From Hydractinia symbiolongicarpus (Eukaryota; Cnidaria; Hydrozoa; Anthoathecata; Hydractiniidae), in the NCBI RefSeq assembly GCF_029227915.1, contig NC_079888.1:18890001-18950000 (forward strand): DNA of 60,000 nucleotides, read 5' to 3'. Shown here in pieces: positions 22,651 to 41,755 of the stretch. The position numbers were made by a program, and so were the translations under genes. A model generated the notes under the pieces. That model was not told where the DNA came from, did no database searches, and saw nothing but the letters and a program-made list of their open reading frames with translations. Within the stretch, counting starts at the first letter, position 1; each line of letters starts with the position of its first letter.

Positions 22651-23750
22651 GGTTAAGCCACAATTAAATATGTGATACGGAATTAAACGCCAGGCCGAGA
22701 GTTTAGGAGTAAGTATACAGTGTGTCGCAAATCCAGTAAAGCGCTCGGAGTGATAAGCTTTCCAACGTTGAATGTCAAGTTTTAACTTATAGCTACCCTG
22801 CTGTAGCAAAGACAGTCAGCCGGATTTTTTTTTCTAAATATAATTTAATAATAAGTTGCCGCAAAAGTTCAAAAATTAATTGTGACACCGGGATAAGCGC
22901 TTAGTATGAGTAAACCACGTTGCACACCTGTAAGGCTTAATATTCTTTTCTAAAAAACTATACCACAACCTCGGTTTAAGTAAAAACACAGGGAACAGCC
23001 CGTCATTACATGCGGAAGTTCACTTCGATTGCAAAGTGCGATGCACTTAGCGCTATGCGGTCGTGCGTCCAAGACAATGTCCACTGGAAACAGAAATTAG
23101 CGCAAAAAGTCAAAATGACGGCGATTTAAGCAAATCCATTGGTCGAAATCATGAACTTACGTCAATATTCACTGCAGCGATCACAGCCCTCTGTTAAAAG
23201 TGAAAATTATTTTGACTCTAAAACGACCAGCGCGTGCAAAAGCGCTTTTAAATATTGAGCAGTATTAAGCACTTTGACGTGTGCGCCTTGAACCGAAGTG
23301 CTAAAAGATTGAAGTGGACTTTAGGCTTCAACAGGCTGAGCGCTTAGTACAGGTGAACCATGTCGTCCATCCGTATTGCTAAATATTTCCTTCTAAATAA
23401 AAATACAGGAAACAGCGCCATTACCCCATCCAGCTAAAACAATTACTCAGAAATTTTATTTTGTAGAATATTTACAAAATCCTGTTGTTACAAAATTAAT
23501 TATGAGTAAAAAAAAACCTTAACTAAGTATCACAATTTGGGACTGTTGTCTCCTTAAGTCAAAAAACTGTAGACATTTACAGTTTATATTACAGTAAAAG
23601 GTGTAGCTAGCTACGTGACTGTATGTAGCATAAGAATCATTTATTAAGAATTTTGTTGTAGCCAAGCTGGGTTGGGTTAATTTTACTTTTTAGGTAGAGG
23701 TAAAGCTAATAGCAGGCACAACACCAGGTGTAGCAATCTGACGTTAAAAT
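22651..23750. other. Intergenic; diverged direct repeat
   Basis: No gene supported. Two blocks at about 22893-23012 and 23336-23430 are diverged direct repeats. They share GCGCTTAGTA, AACCA.GT, the AAATA/TTCTAAA area and ACAGG(G/A)AACAGC. They may be remnants of two copies of one unknown repeat or its long terminal repeats. Confidence 0.35.
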
Positions 23751-23756
23751 CTTCGT

Positions 23757-23930
23757 TCGTAGCTAAAATCATAAAATTGATGTTTTATGACGAAGATGGT
23801 GTAGCTAAAATCATAAAATTGATGTTTTATGGCGGAGATGGTGTAGCTAAAATCATAAAATTGATGTTTTATTGCGGAGATGGTGTAGAGAAAATCATAA
23901 AATTGATGTTTTATGGCGGAGATGGTGTAG
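23757..23930. repeat. 42-bp tandem repeat, about 4 copies
   Basis: The unit contains TAAAATCATAAAATTGATGT followed by TTTATGGCGGAGATGGTGTAG. The period is a multiple of three, so a repetitive open frame appears on the minus strand (14-residue unit YTISAIKHQFYDFS). No start context or splice partner suggests it is translated. Confidence 0.85.
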
Positions 23931-24505
23931 TGGTAGCGTTGTAAACTTGTAATCATAACATTGCAGTTTGGAGTCCTTGTTCCGACGAAGTTTAAATATA
24001 GTGTTGTTAACCTATTTGAAACCATCAACAGACCGCTAATTAGCTTGTCTGACCGGCAAATAAGTTAGAACAATGCTATACGTATCTCTAGCAGGTAATG
24101 TAACATAGTTACCGCCGGGGAAGAAAAATAGCCAACCATAAAGATGGAATACCCAAAGGTCGTTAAAACTTCATATTACTTACTAAGAAACGTGACAATA
24201 TTTTAATCTTGACATGTGAAAACATACAGAATAAATATTCCTATAGATACAAAGTATTTAGAAGAGAAAAGGGTCAAAAGGAGACATACAAAAATGACAC
24301 CATCCGTTTCAAACCAAAAATGCCTTCGTCAGCGTACCCAGACCGTAGCATGTTTACTCCAACTTGGATTGATTATTAGTAAAAATCGAGCCTCATGAAT
24401 GGTCTACTACGCGTAAGCGCTCAAAATAAAACAGGTAAAAAACGGGTTCTGCCGGAATCCAAATTAAAGCTGCGGAACAACCATGTTGAAAAAAATCGGG
24501 CTATA

Positions 24506-24545
24506 CTAGTCGTTAATCCCGTGCAAAAATCCACGGGTTTGCCCG
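24506..24545 (-). mobile_element. Helitron-like 3' terminus (inverted copy)
   Basis: Plus-strand CTAGTCGTTAATCCCGTGCA continues AAAATCCACGGGTTTGCCCG. Its reverse complement matches the hairpin plus CTAG end at 17341-17405, with a few stem changes. The element body would extend to the right, but no 5' end is visible. Confidence 0.45.
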
Positions 24546-25199
24546 TCAGCAAATTATTTACATTGCGATAGACACGAAATAAAGTAGTACGCAGGCTTCA
24601 TGAACAGGTAGTATACGAGTATTATTAACATAGAAATAAAAAAAACGTTCTATACTTTTATTAACCATACCATACGAATAAGAACAACTCATAAAAACCA
24701 ACCAAAGAAGACACTAAAACGCTAATTTTATTTTCTGTCACAAAACATAAAATTTTGCATTGGAGTTTTACAGACATAAAACTCAACCTTACCAATCGTC
24801 ATCCAAATTATGTGAAAGACATTGTTAGCAGCATTACCTAAAGACTTTCTAGTTTAGGTTGAATTAGAATATAATAGTTCTTGAAATAGCTTTCTTTTAT
24901 AGTTTCACAGTAGTTTTTCTATAACATTTTTAATTCAATCATCAGGGACAAAATAATTATACTACGTTTTTATAAACCAATGAACAATTAATGCTGATGC
25001 AAGCATTCTTGCTGTATGTATATTTTTTTCTTTCAATTTAAGCATGAGTCAATAGTTATAAAATATACAGATTTACCATATATGAACATCCGCCTATTAT
25101 CCCACGCAAAATTATCTTCTTTTGTCTTCTGGTTTAAAAAACTTAAGCTATTCTAATTTGACGAACAAAATTTTGATATCTTATGACCGAGATCTACTT

Positions 25200-25375
25200 C
25201 AGGACAGAACTTTGTAGACACAATTTCGTTAGCAGGGTCTTTTTGCCTGTTTATGAATTTGATAGCGACTGAACTGCATAGACACAATCTCGTTCCCAGG
25301 GCACTTTTGCTTTTTCGATGAACTTGATAGCGACTGAACTGTTTAGACACAATCTCGTTCCCAGTACACATAGCC
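25200..25375. repeat. Approximately 63-bp direct repeat carrying CTCGTTCCCAG
   Basis: The block TTGATAGCGACTGAACTG...AGACACAATCTCGTTCCCAG occurs at about 25258-25300 and 25326-25370, with a poorer copy near 25205-25235. The CTCGTTCCCAG core resembles the end of the CCTCGTCCCC foldback family, so these may be direct-repeated half elements. Confidence 0.5.
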
Positions 25376-25883
25376 GTTCCCATGAGTTTAATTGCGGCGA
25401 AAACTCCCTGGCAAAGGTGGCTTACATAATTGCTTATATTTTATGAAAATTATGCCTATAAAATAAAATATACACGTCAATTCCTCTGTTTTAAGGCAAG
25501 CGACATTTATGTTAAAGCTTATGTTCTGCAAAATAAACAAGTTGTCTTCATATGTAGGAACTTAGAAAAGTTGTCTATGAATCTTGTTATTTTTTAATTT
25601 TCATAGACAACCTTTTAAGCTCTTCAAATGAAACCAGAGGTGAGCTTTAATTCATGTTTCTTGCCTTAACTCATGCCAAATATATAATTTATTAGTTTTT
25701 CTTACAAGTGTTTTATTAAAATAAATAAATATAAAAATAAATAAAAATTAAAATAAATAATATAAAGATTTCAAAAAATTAAGTAATTAGGACAATATTA
25801 AAACACTTTTAGCCACGGAATTTCATGTTATCAATTTTTTATAGCGAGGAAAGATTATTTTCTAACTTTTGTTACATTTTCTT

Positions 25884-25958
25884 AGCCTCGTCCCCAGGTC
25901 CTTCTTAGATTTTTTCTATATTTAGGCTATGATGTAAAAACGCCCTAGCAACGAGGCT
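25884..25958. mobile_element. Foldback element, CCTCGTCCCC family, copy 2
   Basis: Starts AGCCTCGTCCCCAGGTCCTT and ends CGCCCTAGCAACGAGGCT. The interior is short and T-rich then A-rich, so it can fold on itself. No coding. Confidence 0.55.
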
Positions 25959-26364
25959 GACAACTTTGTATTTAACAACACAGTTGTCCAAAAAGTGAGA
26001 CATGATATAAGTTGCGCGTGTAGTGCGGCACGAGTAGTTTTAGCTTTCGTGAAAAACGACTTTTTTATACAACTTTATTGTAACAAAACCAACAGAAGGG
26101 AAGCAAAACTAATGGGTGGAACTTCCAAGCTAGGGCTAATCAAATGGAAGAGGGGGTGGGTCTGACTTTTAGACGTTTAAAGACAGCTTATAATAGCTGC
26201 AAAAACACTATTTTCTTCATTTTAATGCAGTAAAATTTTAGAATTTAAACACTGTTTAGCTTATCTGGAGTATTAAATTCCAAAAATTTTCTAGAGCAGT
26301 CACAATTGTGACAGGACCCTCTTAGACAATGTATAAATGTCTTCACTTTTTAAACCAATTTGTC

Positions 26365-26790
26365 CACGAGAACCACCAGTATTTTGAAGTAACCAGAAAA
26401 CCCACAGTATTTTGAAGTAACCACCAGAGAACCAGCAGTATTTTTAAGTAACCACCAGAAAACCACCAGTATTTCGAAGTAACCAACAGAGAACCACCAG
26501 TATTTTGAAGTAACCACCAGAGAACCACCAGTATTTTGAAGTAACCACCAGAGAACCACCAGTATTTTGAAGTAACCAACAGAGAACCACCAGTATTTTG
26601 AAGTAACCAACAGAGAACCACCAGTATTTTGAAGTAACCAACAGAGAACCACCAGTATTTCGAAGTAACCAACAGAGAACGGGCAGTATTTTGAAGTAAA
26701 CACCAGAGAACCAGCAGTATTTTTAAGTAACCAACAGAGAACCACCAGTATTTTGAAGTAACCAACAGAGAACCAGCAGTATTTTTAAGT
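26365..26790. repeat. 31-bp minisatellite, about 14 copies
   Basis: The unit is approximately AACCACCAGTATTTTGAAGT followed by AACCAACAGAG. Copies differ by a few bases (ACCACC/ACCAAC, TTTTGAAG/TTTTTAAG/TTTCGAAG). The period is not a multiple of three and the minus-strand unit has no stop in any frame, so three overlapping repetitive open frames arise. There is no sign that any is a gene. Confidence 0.9.
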
Positions 26791-27435
26791 ACACAAGAGA
26801 ACAATCAGTCAAATAGATAAAACGAAATAAACGTAAGTACCACTTCGAATGCGAAACATTACTGAAATAATACACAATAAGTAAAAAGAGACACAAAAAG
26901 TAGGTGTGCGTCCATTATTTTATAAACAACGTGACAATTTAACCCATACTTGTGTAAATCGGCTTAATAAGTTTGATAGAAACGTTGGTTGAAAATTACT
27001 TCGTAACAGAAAGTAAAGAACAAATGGTCTTCACTCATTTTACAACTAATTATTTAGGAATATTTAAAAGAATTTAGAAGGACTTTTAGATGCTTTTTCG
27101 ATTATTCAGGAAACCACGTACAAATATTTAGGACATTTTAAGATCATTTGAATGGGAAAAAAAATGCAATTAGAATCACAAGAATCAAGATCATTTAAGG
27201 TATTGAGCAGAGATGATAAGTTGGATTGATCAGATTTCATTTCCACATTAGCTGATGTGCAATACGATATAAATTAGACTTGGATGCTCTCTGAAAGTTT
27301 TTACTTTTTCTTATGACTATGATAGGAGCAATGAAAGTTTATGAAAAACAAAAATATCACACAGTTGTTTCGTTTAATGTCAAATTTTAACACAATCCCC
27401 AAATATAGGCCACAATCAGAAAAAGAGAGACAGGA

Positions 27436-27520
27436 CCCACATTGATAACAGTGTTTCAAACACTGAAGTGGCTATATCCTGTCTAAATATTCGGAATAAT
27501 GCTAATAAAAATCGTAGTCC
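27436..27520 (+). mobile_element. 3' fragment of SINE family A
   Basis: Shares CATTGATAACAGT...GAA(G)T..CTATATCCTGTCTAAATA and an AATAATG-type tail with the SINE at 9561-9850. The tRNA-like head is absent. Confidence 0.4.
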
Positions 27521-27849
27521 TAAAAAGTTTTTTTTATCTAATATTGCTAATGCTTAGGCTGTTTAAAATTTTCTCACAGTTGTTAGTAAAACTTGTATGA
27601 ATAAATTAATAAATCAATAAATCAATAAAACTTTTAAAAAGCACAAAACAGTACGTAAAACTTCTTTAAACTTAAAATGTTTTTCTTTAAAATTTAAAAA
27701 TAGACAATTTTTGTAAAACTTCGTAGGGAAGGTATTAATATTAAGAATAAAACATATTTTATATACTTTATCTTGTCAATTAAATTTTTTTTACCACACT
27801 TTAGGATAGCAAGGAAAAAAAAAGGTTCATAAAATTCTCGTCTCGTTCC

Positions 27850-27954
27850 AATCTCGTTCCCAGGCCTTCTTTTTCGATTTTTTAATATCCGCGCTGGCAC
27901 AAAAACGTCTTCCACGTAGTCACAGATCAGAAAGAGCCCTGTGGACGAGATTGG
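27850..27954. mobile_element. Foldback element, CCTCGTCCCC family, copy 3
   Basis: Left end ATCTCGTTCCCAGGCCTTCT, right end AGAGCCCTGTGGACGAGATT. The right end is also the first part of the 126-bp tandem repeat that follows. Confidence 0.5.
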
Positions 27955-28256
27955 TCTTGTTCCTGAAATTGTACGTCTTTAAAAACGAAGAAAGTAACAT
28001 AATATGCAGCACTTACATTTCAGTTGGAGAACTGAAGATACGAGTTTACAATAAAAAAGAAGTCCTGTGGACGAGATTGGTCTTGTTCCTGAAATTGTAC
28101 GTGTTTAAAAACGAAGAAAGCAACATAATATGCAGCGCTTACATTTCAGTTGGAAAACTGAAGATACGAGTTTACAATAAAAAAGAAGTCGTGGGGACGA
28201 GATTGGTTTCGTTTCTGAAAATCTACGTGTTGAGAAACGAAGAAAGGAACATAATA
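27938..28256. repeat. 126-bp tandem repeat, about 2.5 copies
   Basis: The unit starts CCTGTGGACGAGATTGGTCT and runs through AACTGAAGATACGAGTTTAC to AATAAAAAAGAAGT. The period is a multiple of three, so a 102-codon plus-strand frame is open, with a 42-residue unit containing FLKLYVFKNEESNII. Similarity of the unit's start to the foldback element's right end suggests that the element end was amplified with its flank. Confidence 0.8.
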
Positions 28257-29394
28257 TAAAGCTACCATGATACGAGTTTACAATTTGCTAACAACTTTTC
28301 TTCAAAGCAACTGCGTGCATCGCATATACTATCTGTATTGTTTTAAAGTCATTATAGTTCATTACGTACCTCAAAGACATTAATTGTTGCAAGATATTTA
28401 ACAAAACATCCTTGTCTTCAGGGTTGTTGCATGGATTTAAAGCCGCTAGCCCCTACATGGAACTTTATTTCAAACAGCAAATGTTTCAAGTATTTTTGCG
28501 AGAACTTAATTTTTTTGACGAACTTTTTCATAATTTATTTATTTATACCGTTTCCAGGGGCTTTTTTATACAACAAAGTAAAAACTGTTGTAATCTCTAA
28601 TTTTGCGAGAATTAATTTTTTCGCGGGGACAAATTTACAAAAACTGCCGAAATTCGCGACATTTAGTTCCTATATAATAAATAACTGATGCCAATGTTGG
28701 AAAAAAAAAGTATAGGCACACTGTTCTTGATGTTGTTCTAGGTCAAACAAATTCGTCCAGCACTCAGCCACTCTGAAAATTCTAAAAGACGTCACTTATT
28801 TCAAAGGCTAAAACACAGAGTCATAAAATTGAAATAAAATGCATCGTGTTGTTACTTGTTATCAAGTAACAATCTATAAACTTTCATATTTAGTTTTTTT
28901 TAAATTTATGTTAATAATTTAACTTATTCAATGAACTGGGAAAATGTTACGCCTTGAAATACATACCTTATCGAAAAAATGCATTTAAGGGCTATTTTAA
29001 AGTTCTTGGATGATTAAATTTAATTTTAACCATCCGAAGGGCCTTGTATTTTTACATGGTACAGTAACATTTTGATGATCTTCTACGTTTTTTTAACTGC
29101 GTCAGAAAAAGAAAAAGATTTGTAAGTCATCATGTTTGCTTAACCTAAAACAGCATCAAAGTCATAAAAAGTCAAAAAAATTCTGTAACAACCTTTAGCC
29201 AGCAAATAGGTCTGAGTACGAATCAACGCACGTGCTACAAGAAACATAGCACAGTGAAAACCAGGCATAATTAAAAGCGAAGCCTAAAAAAGATCTTACC
29301 AAGAGTCAGGAGACTGTTTTAAGAAATCACCCATATGATTTAAAAATACTAGTCGTTAGCTCGGGGAAGGTCGCTAATGGAACACCTATTAAAA

Positions 29395-29735
29395 ATAGCG
29401 TCGTAACTCAATGGTTAAAACTCTTGCACTTGTGCGGAAAATCTTGAGTTTGATTGGCGGCGAATCAATATGGAGGAGGGCATGTTACCTTAGCTCGGGG
29501 TTAACCCAAGTGATGCAAGGTAAATGGGGGAACTGGTATACAGTGTGAGTAATTGGATTATGCAGGGAGTTGTCTGGTAGATAGCGGACCCGAATTTGGA
29601 CTGCGTAGCGCAAAATGAACATTAAATACTCTAGGACTACCCATCTAAGCCATGGCCTTTCCTGGAAATAATAGGCAGTGTGTATCCGTGGATATTTGTG
29701 AAGCTAACCATGCAAAATAAGCACATCTATCTAAA
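29395..29735 (+). mobile_element. SINE family C, copy 1 (oldest)
   Basis: Aligns along its length with the copies at 52264-52595 and 53695-54045. Shared blocks include CGGGGTTAACCCAAG, GGGAGTTGTCTGGTAGA, AACATTAAATACTCTAGGAC followed by TACCCATCTAAGCCATGGCC, TCCTGGAAATAATAG and CACATCTATCTAA. Its tRNA-like head is strongly decayed. Confidence 0.75.
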
Positions 29736-30282
29736 AGAGCACTTCGATGTACACAATATTACTGGAATTTCTGTCGTAAGACACACAAGCCTACAACATC
29801 TCCAGTGTAGTGTAGAGAAGACACAATAAATACACGTCTTCATGTGTCTACTGATTTCATTGCATGCACATAACATTCAAATAATTTAAACAACTGTAGC
29901 CTACTGGAACATGTAGCAAAAACCTAATGACAAATATATCGAGTAGTAACAAAACACGCGTCTTGCAACGTATCGATGCGTAACTTATCTTCTTTAAATA
30001 TGCGCGAAAATTTAGTCAAAACAGGAAAGCTGGCAAATATGACACATCATAGGACTAACAAGGTAGAACCAGAACAGGGAAGCTTCACCAGAAGTAACCA
30101 ACATCACACAACAAGGTCTAACTATGGGCTAACAAACATCAATTTGAATTTTACGCAATCAGCAATGTCTATTTTGTTATCTTTACTATCCACCCTGTAA
30201 CAGACGCAGAAAATGTAACCTCTTGCCAAAACGTGTTCGAACTTTCTTTAATTCCGTATCCCAGATTTTTACTCCTGTTTTA

Positions 30283-38252
<7,970 letters not shown>

Positions 38253-41200
38253 TGTGTTATTACGCAACAAGGAACTGTCTGTCTAGCATTTAATATAATG
38301 TATACGTCAGTATTTTCTTTGTTTAATTTGTATGTTTTTATTTTATTTTATATTTTTTATTTAAAACTATGACAAATAACATTAAAAATAATCTCTAAAA
38401 CAGTCCTTTTGAAACAAGAAGCAAGCAAAATCATTTTAACTTTTTTTGTTGCAGTGCGACAAAAATTACAAGATATTTGTAGGAGTGAAGAAGGAGTGAG
38501 ACGTCTAATTATAAACTCTATGCTAATTATAATGTATAGACAAGCAAATTAGTGTCTGTTGGATCAAGCATATAGGTAATTTCTTTACAGCGTTTTAACA
38601 AATTGATGCAAAACTTGAAATTATTTGAACAAAGATATTCTATTACATAAACCTTTTCCATTTTGTAACATAAAACTTTAAAAAGACTGTCCGAATGTAA
38701 AAATACCAGATTTTCGATCACTGTCCACCCCAAATATAAAAAAGCCCACACACAAACCATACAGTACAAAAATTGAATAAAGCTGAAAACTACTGATACA
38801 AATAAAAAAAGCATTCTGTCACCACAACATGAATTTCTTATGTTGTTGTTGGTTTGATGACATCATTACATGTAGGTAGCATGTATGTGGTGAGTTGACG
38901 TATAGAAACGACAAGTACTTAGATGACATAAATATTTCATGATGCTCTTACATGACCATTAAAAAAACACAAATATTTCCTCTTGTTGAAGATCAACAAT
39001 GTATATATAAAATATTACTCATTCTATATTATAGAAGAAAAGTTTAAATGAATAAAAGCTAAAAAAATAGAACAAAATGAATTTATAAGAAAACAAAGAA
39101 AACAAATAAAAATAGTTAAACTTGTAAAACTGGTAACAATATCCATTGAAGTTTTAAAACATTACTCGAACAATATTAAAATAAAAAAGACACTCCATCA
39201 CCACAAATTCACCACACACAAGAAAGTAGGAAGCCAACAAAAATTGTTGAAAAATTCTCTAGACATGCATTTTATTAACAAATTCGATTCCATAGAAAAA
39301 AATACTTTCATAGCTTTCCCATTTTCTATATCTTGTTAAAAACAAAAGTATATACACAAATAAAAATAGTAAAGAAATGTGAACTTTTAAATTATTGAGT
39401 AACAATAAAATCTTGATAGGTTAAAAAAATTGTGTTTGTTAAAGTTATTAAAACAGATCACCAAAATGGATTGTATAAATGACTTTCTAACTCTAAATCT
39501 TCAGAAGCATTTCCATGTGTTTGTTTAAAGTTAAGATTGTAAAAAAGTCTAAATCTTCAGAAATATTTCCATGTATTCTCTCAAAAAAAGCATTTCAATA
39601 CAACACTCTTTTAAAGTCGCCTCCTTGTGGCTGCAACTTTGCATTCAGGTGGATCCAATTTAACTAATTCACAAATTTCTGTCAAGGCAATAAATTTTTA
39701 ATCAAGAGGTTATAAGCAAGTGAAAATACACGAAATCATAAACTTGTTAAGGTGGGCTAATTTGAGAAATTAAACTTTTAAAATTAATTAGTTGAAATAT
39801 ATATGCTTTAAACATGATACTGAAATGGTTATGAAACCATTTTATTGACTACCATTTTTAATACTTTCTTTTTAAACTTATACTTTCCTGCAAAGTGAAA
39901 ACAAAAAACATTTAAATCTTTATTCTTAATTATTGTTTGTAAATATCAATTTTAAAGCTTTCAAAACAAAGCAGACGGAGATCACAATGACGAATCACCA
40001 ATGCCAGTTATATAAACTTATATTTTGAAGCCACTCAGTCACAGTTTGAAAACAAGTTGATTTGAGTTCACTCTGGGCGAAGCGAAACTCTCTAACATGA
40101 AACACAAGCACACACTTTCGCCTACAAGAAAACAGTAAGGAAAACTCTAACAAAAGAAAAACATTCCACACACAACCAAAATTCCATTCTAACACTAATT
40201 GTGTTTATATAACGCTTTATGTAAATTCTCTGTTTACTTAACTAACATAAGCTTTTACTATGATAAGTGACAATTTTTATTCACAAACTTGATGACTTAA
40301 GGGGATTATAAGCATAAAAATTGACACTTGTGGCAAAAAGAGGTAAACGAAATTTATGCTATTCACAAGTGATTTCAAAACAAACAAAAAAACTTTGTCT
40401 TTTCTTCAGGCTTGCTTTTTTTTACTTAATATGTATTCAACATGGCCAGTATGTTGTTTATGTTCTTAGAACGAATCGAAAAAACAAAACATTTGTCCCG
40501 CCATAAGAAAAAAAAAGGGGACATGAAATTATTCTAAAATTGACTGTGAAGGTAATGTAATTTATCCATAACACAAAAAACAACAACGAAAAATCTATCA
40601 AAACAATGCTATATACAGCACCAACAACTCTTCTTCTATTAATCCCCGCTGTGATATTAAACCACACACAACCAAAACTAAACATTACATCAGTACAAAA
40701 TCTGTTTGATCAGTATGATGTCAATGACATCCCTTATCCAAATGGAAATATAATTGATCTTACTAAGCAACATAAATGATGTGGCTTTTTTTCCTTTTCA
40801 TAACATAATCACCTCATCTGATGACAAAAATTAAAATACACTTGAGTAATTAACTGTCTATCTGTATACTTTGAATCACAACAATAAATTTTAATCAGGC
40901 CCTTGACATTAAGTTTCTTTGAAGAAACTGACTTGTAATAATATTGTGAAGTGATTTCAAAGAAATAAAAGTGGCATGAATTATGATAAAAATTTGAAAC
41001 ATTAAACAATACTGCAACATTAAAAGAGTGTTAAAAACGTTTTGTGAAATTTAAGAAAGTAGTCATCAGATTTTACATTGGAAAATAATCTAGATTTATT
41101 TTGATATTAACTGTTTATTGCACTTTTTTCTTCAAAAAATGCTTTTTCAATAAAAATTGGGTTTAACTTGAAAATTCTCTAAACAATTATTTTCTCTAAT

Positions 41201-41673
41201 GTTGTTCAGGTGTTTATCAATGAGAAAGCAATGAAATTACCGAATCCATCCGTTCCACTCAATATTTTAACCTACTATTACACAAAATCTTCTTAGCAAT
41301 AACGAAAATTTTAAAATCTATGTTCACTGAGAAATTTTCCTGTTTTGGAGTTGCTTCCGATGCTTCGATAGGTGACAAACTAAAACTCTACAAAATGCAC
41401 TGTTAATACCCATATTTTGTTAAAAAAGGCACAACATTTACCATTAGGTTGTAAAATTTCGCAGTGGGAGAATCTGAATGCAAATCATACAGAATAGGCT
41501 ACAGGAGAGGTAGTCAGGCTATGTTTTTACGTCATGCTATTTTGCAAAGCAGACTATTTTCCACACAATTAAATTGTTTACACAGGTTGGTTGAAGGTTA
41601 TGTAAAATTCATCATAAATTTTATTAAACACATATTAAATGTTTATGATAAAAATAAAAGTTTTTTATAAGAA

Positions 41674-41755
41674 CTAGAACTGCATTTTGTGTGTCTCGAT
41701 ACTGCGGGTACCATTTTGCATGACAGACAGACGCATACGGGTATTATAATATAGA
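41674..41755 (-). mobile_element. Possible whole mini Helitron-like element, about 82 bp
   Basis: On the minus strand it starts TCTATATTATAATACCCGTA then TGCGTCTGTCTGTCATGCAA. It continues with a segment matching the part of the 17.34-kb copy between array and hairpin (GGTACC against GGTAGC context) and reaches CTAG at 41674-41677. The terminal hairpin is decayed. It suggests an intact element of about 100 bp with a short CTGT core. Confidence 0.45.

Noticed and set aside
26343-26804. Three overlapping repetitive minus-strand frames (up to 153 codons)
   Set aside because: Explained by a stop-free 31-bp tandem unit.
29976-30200. 74-codon plus-strand frame near the SRPK 3' end
   Set aside because: Asn/Thr-rich, no motif, antisense to the likely SRPK 3' UTR.
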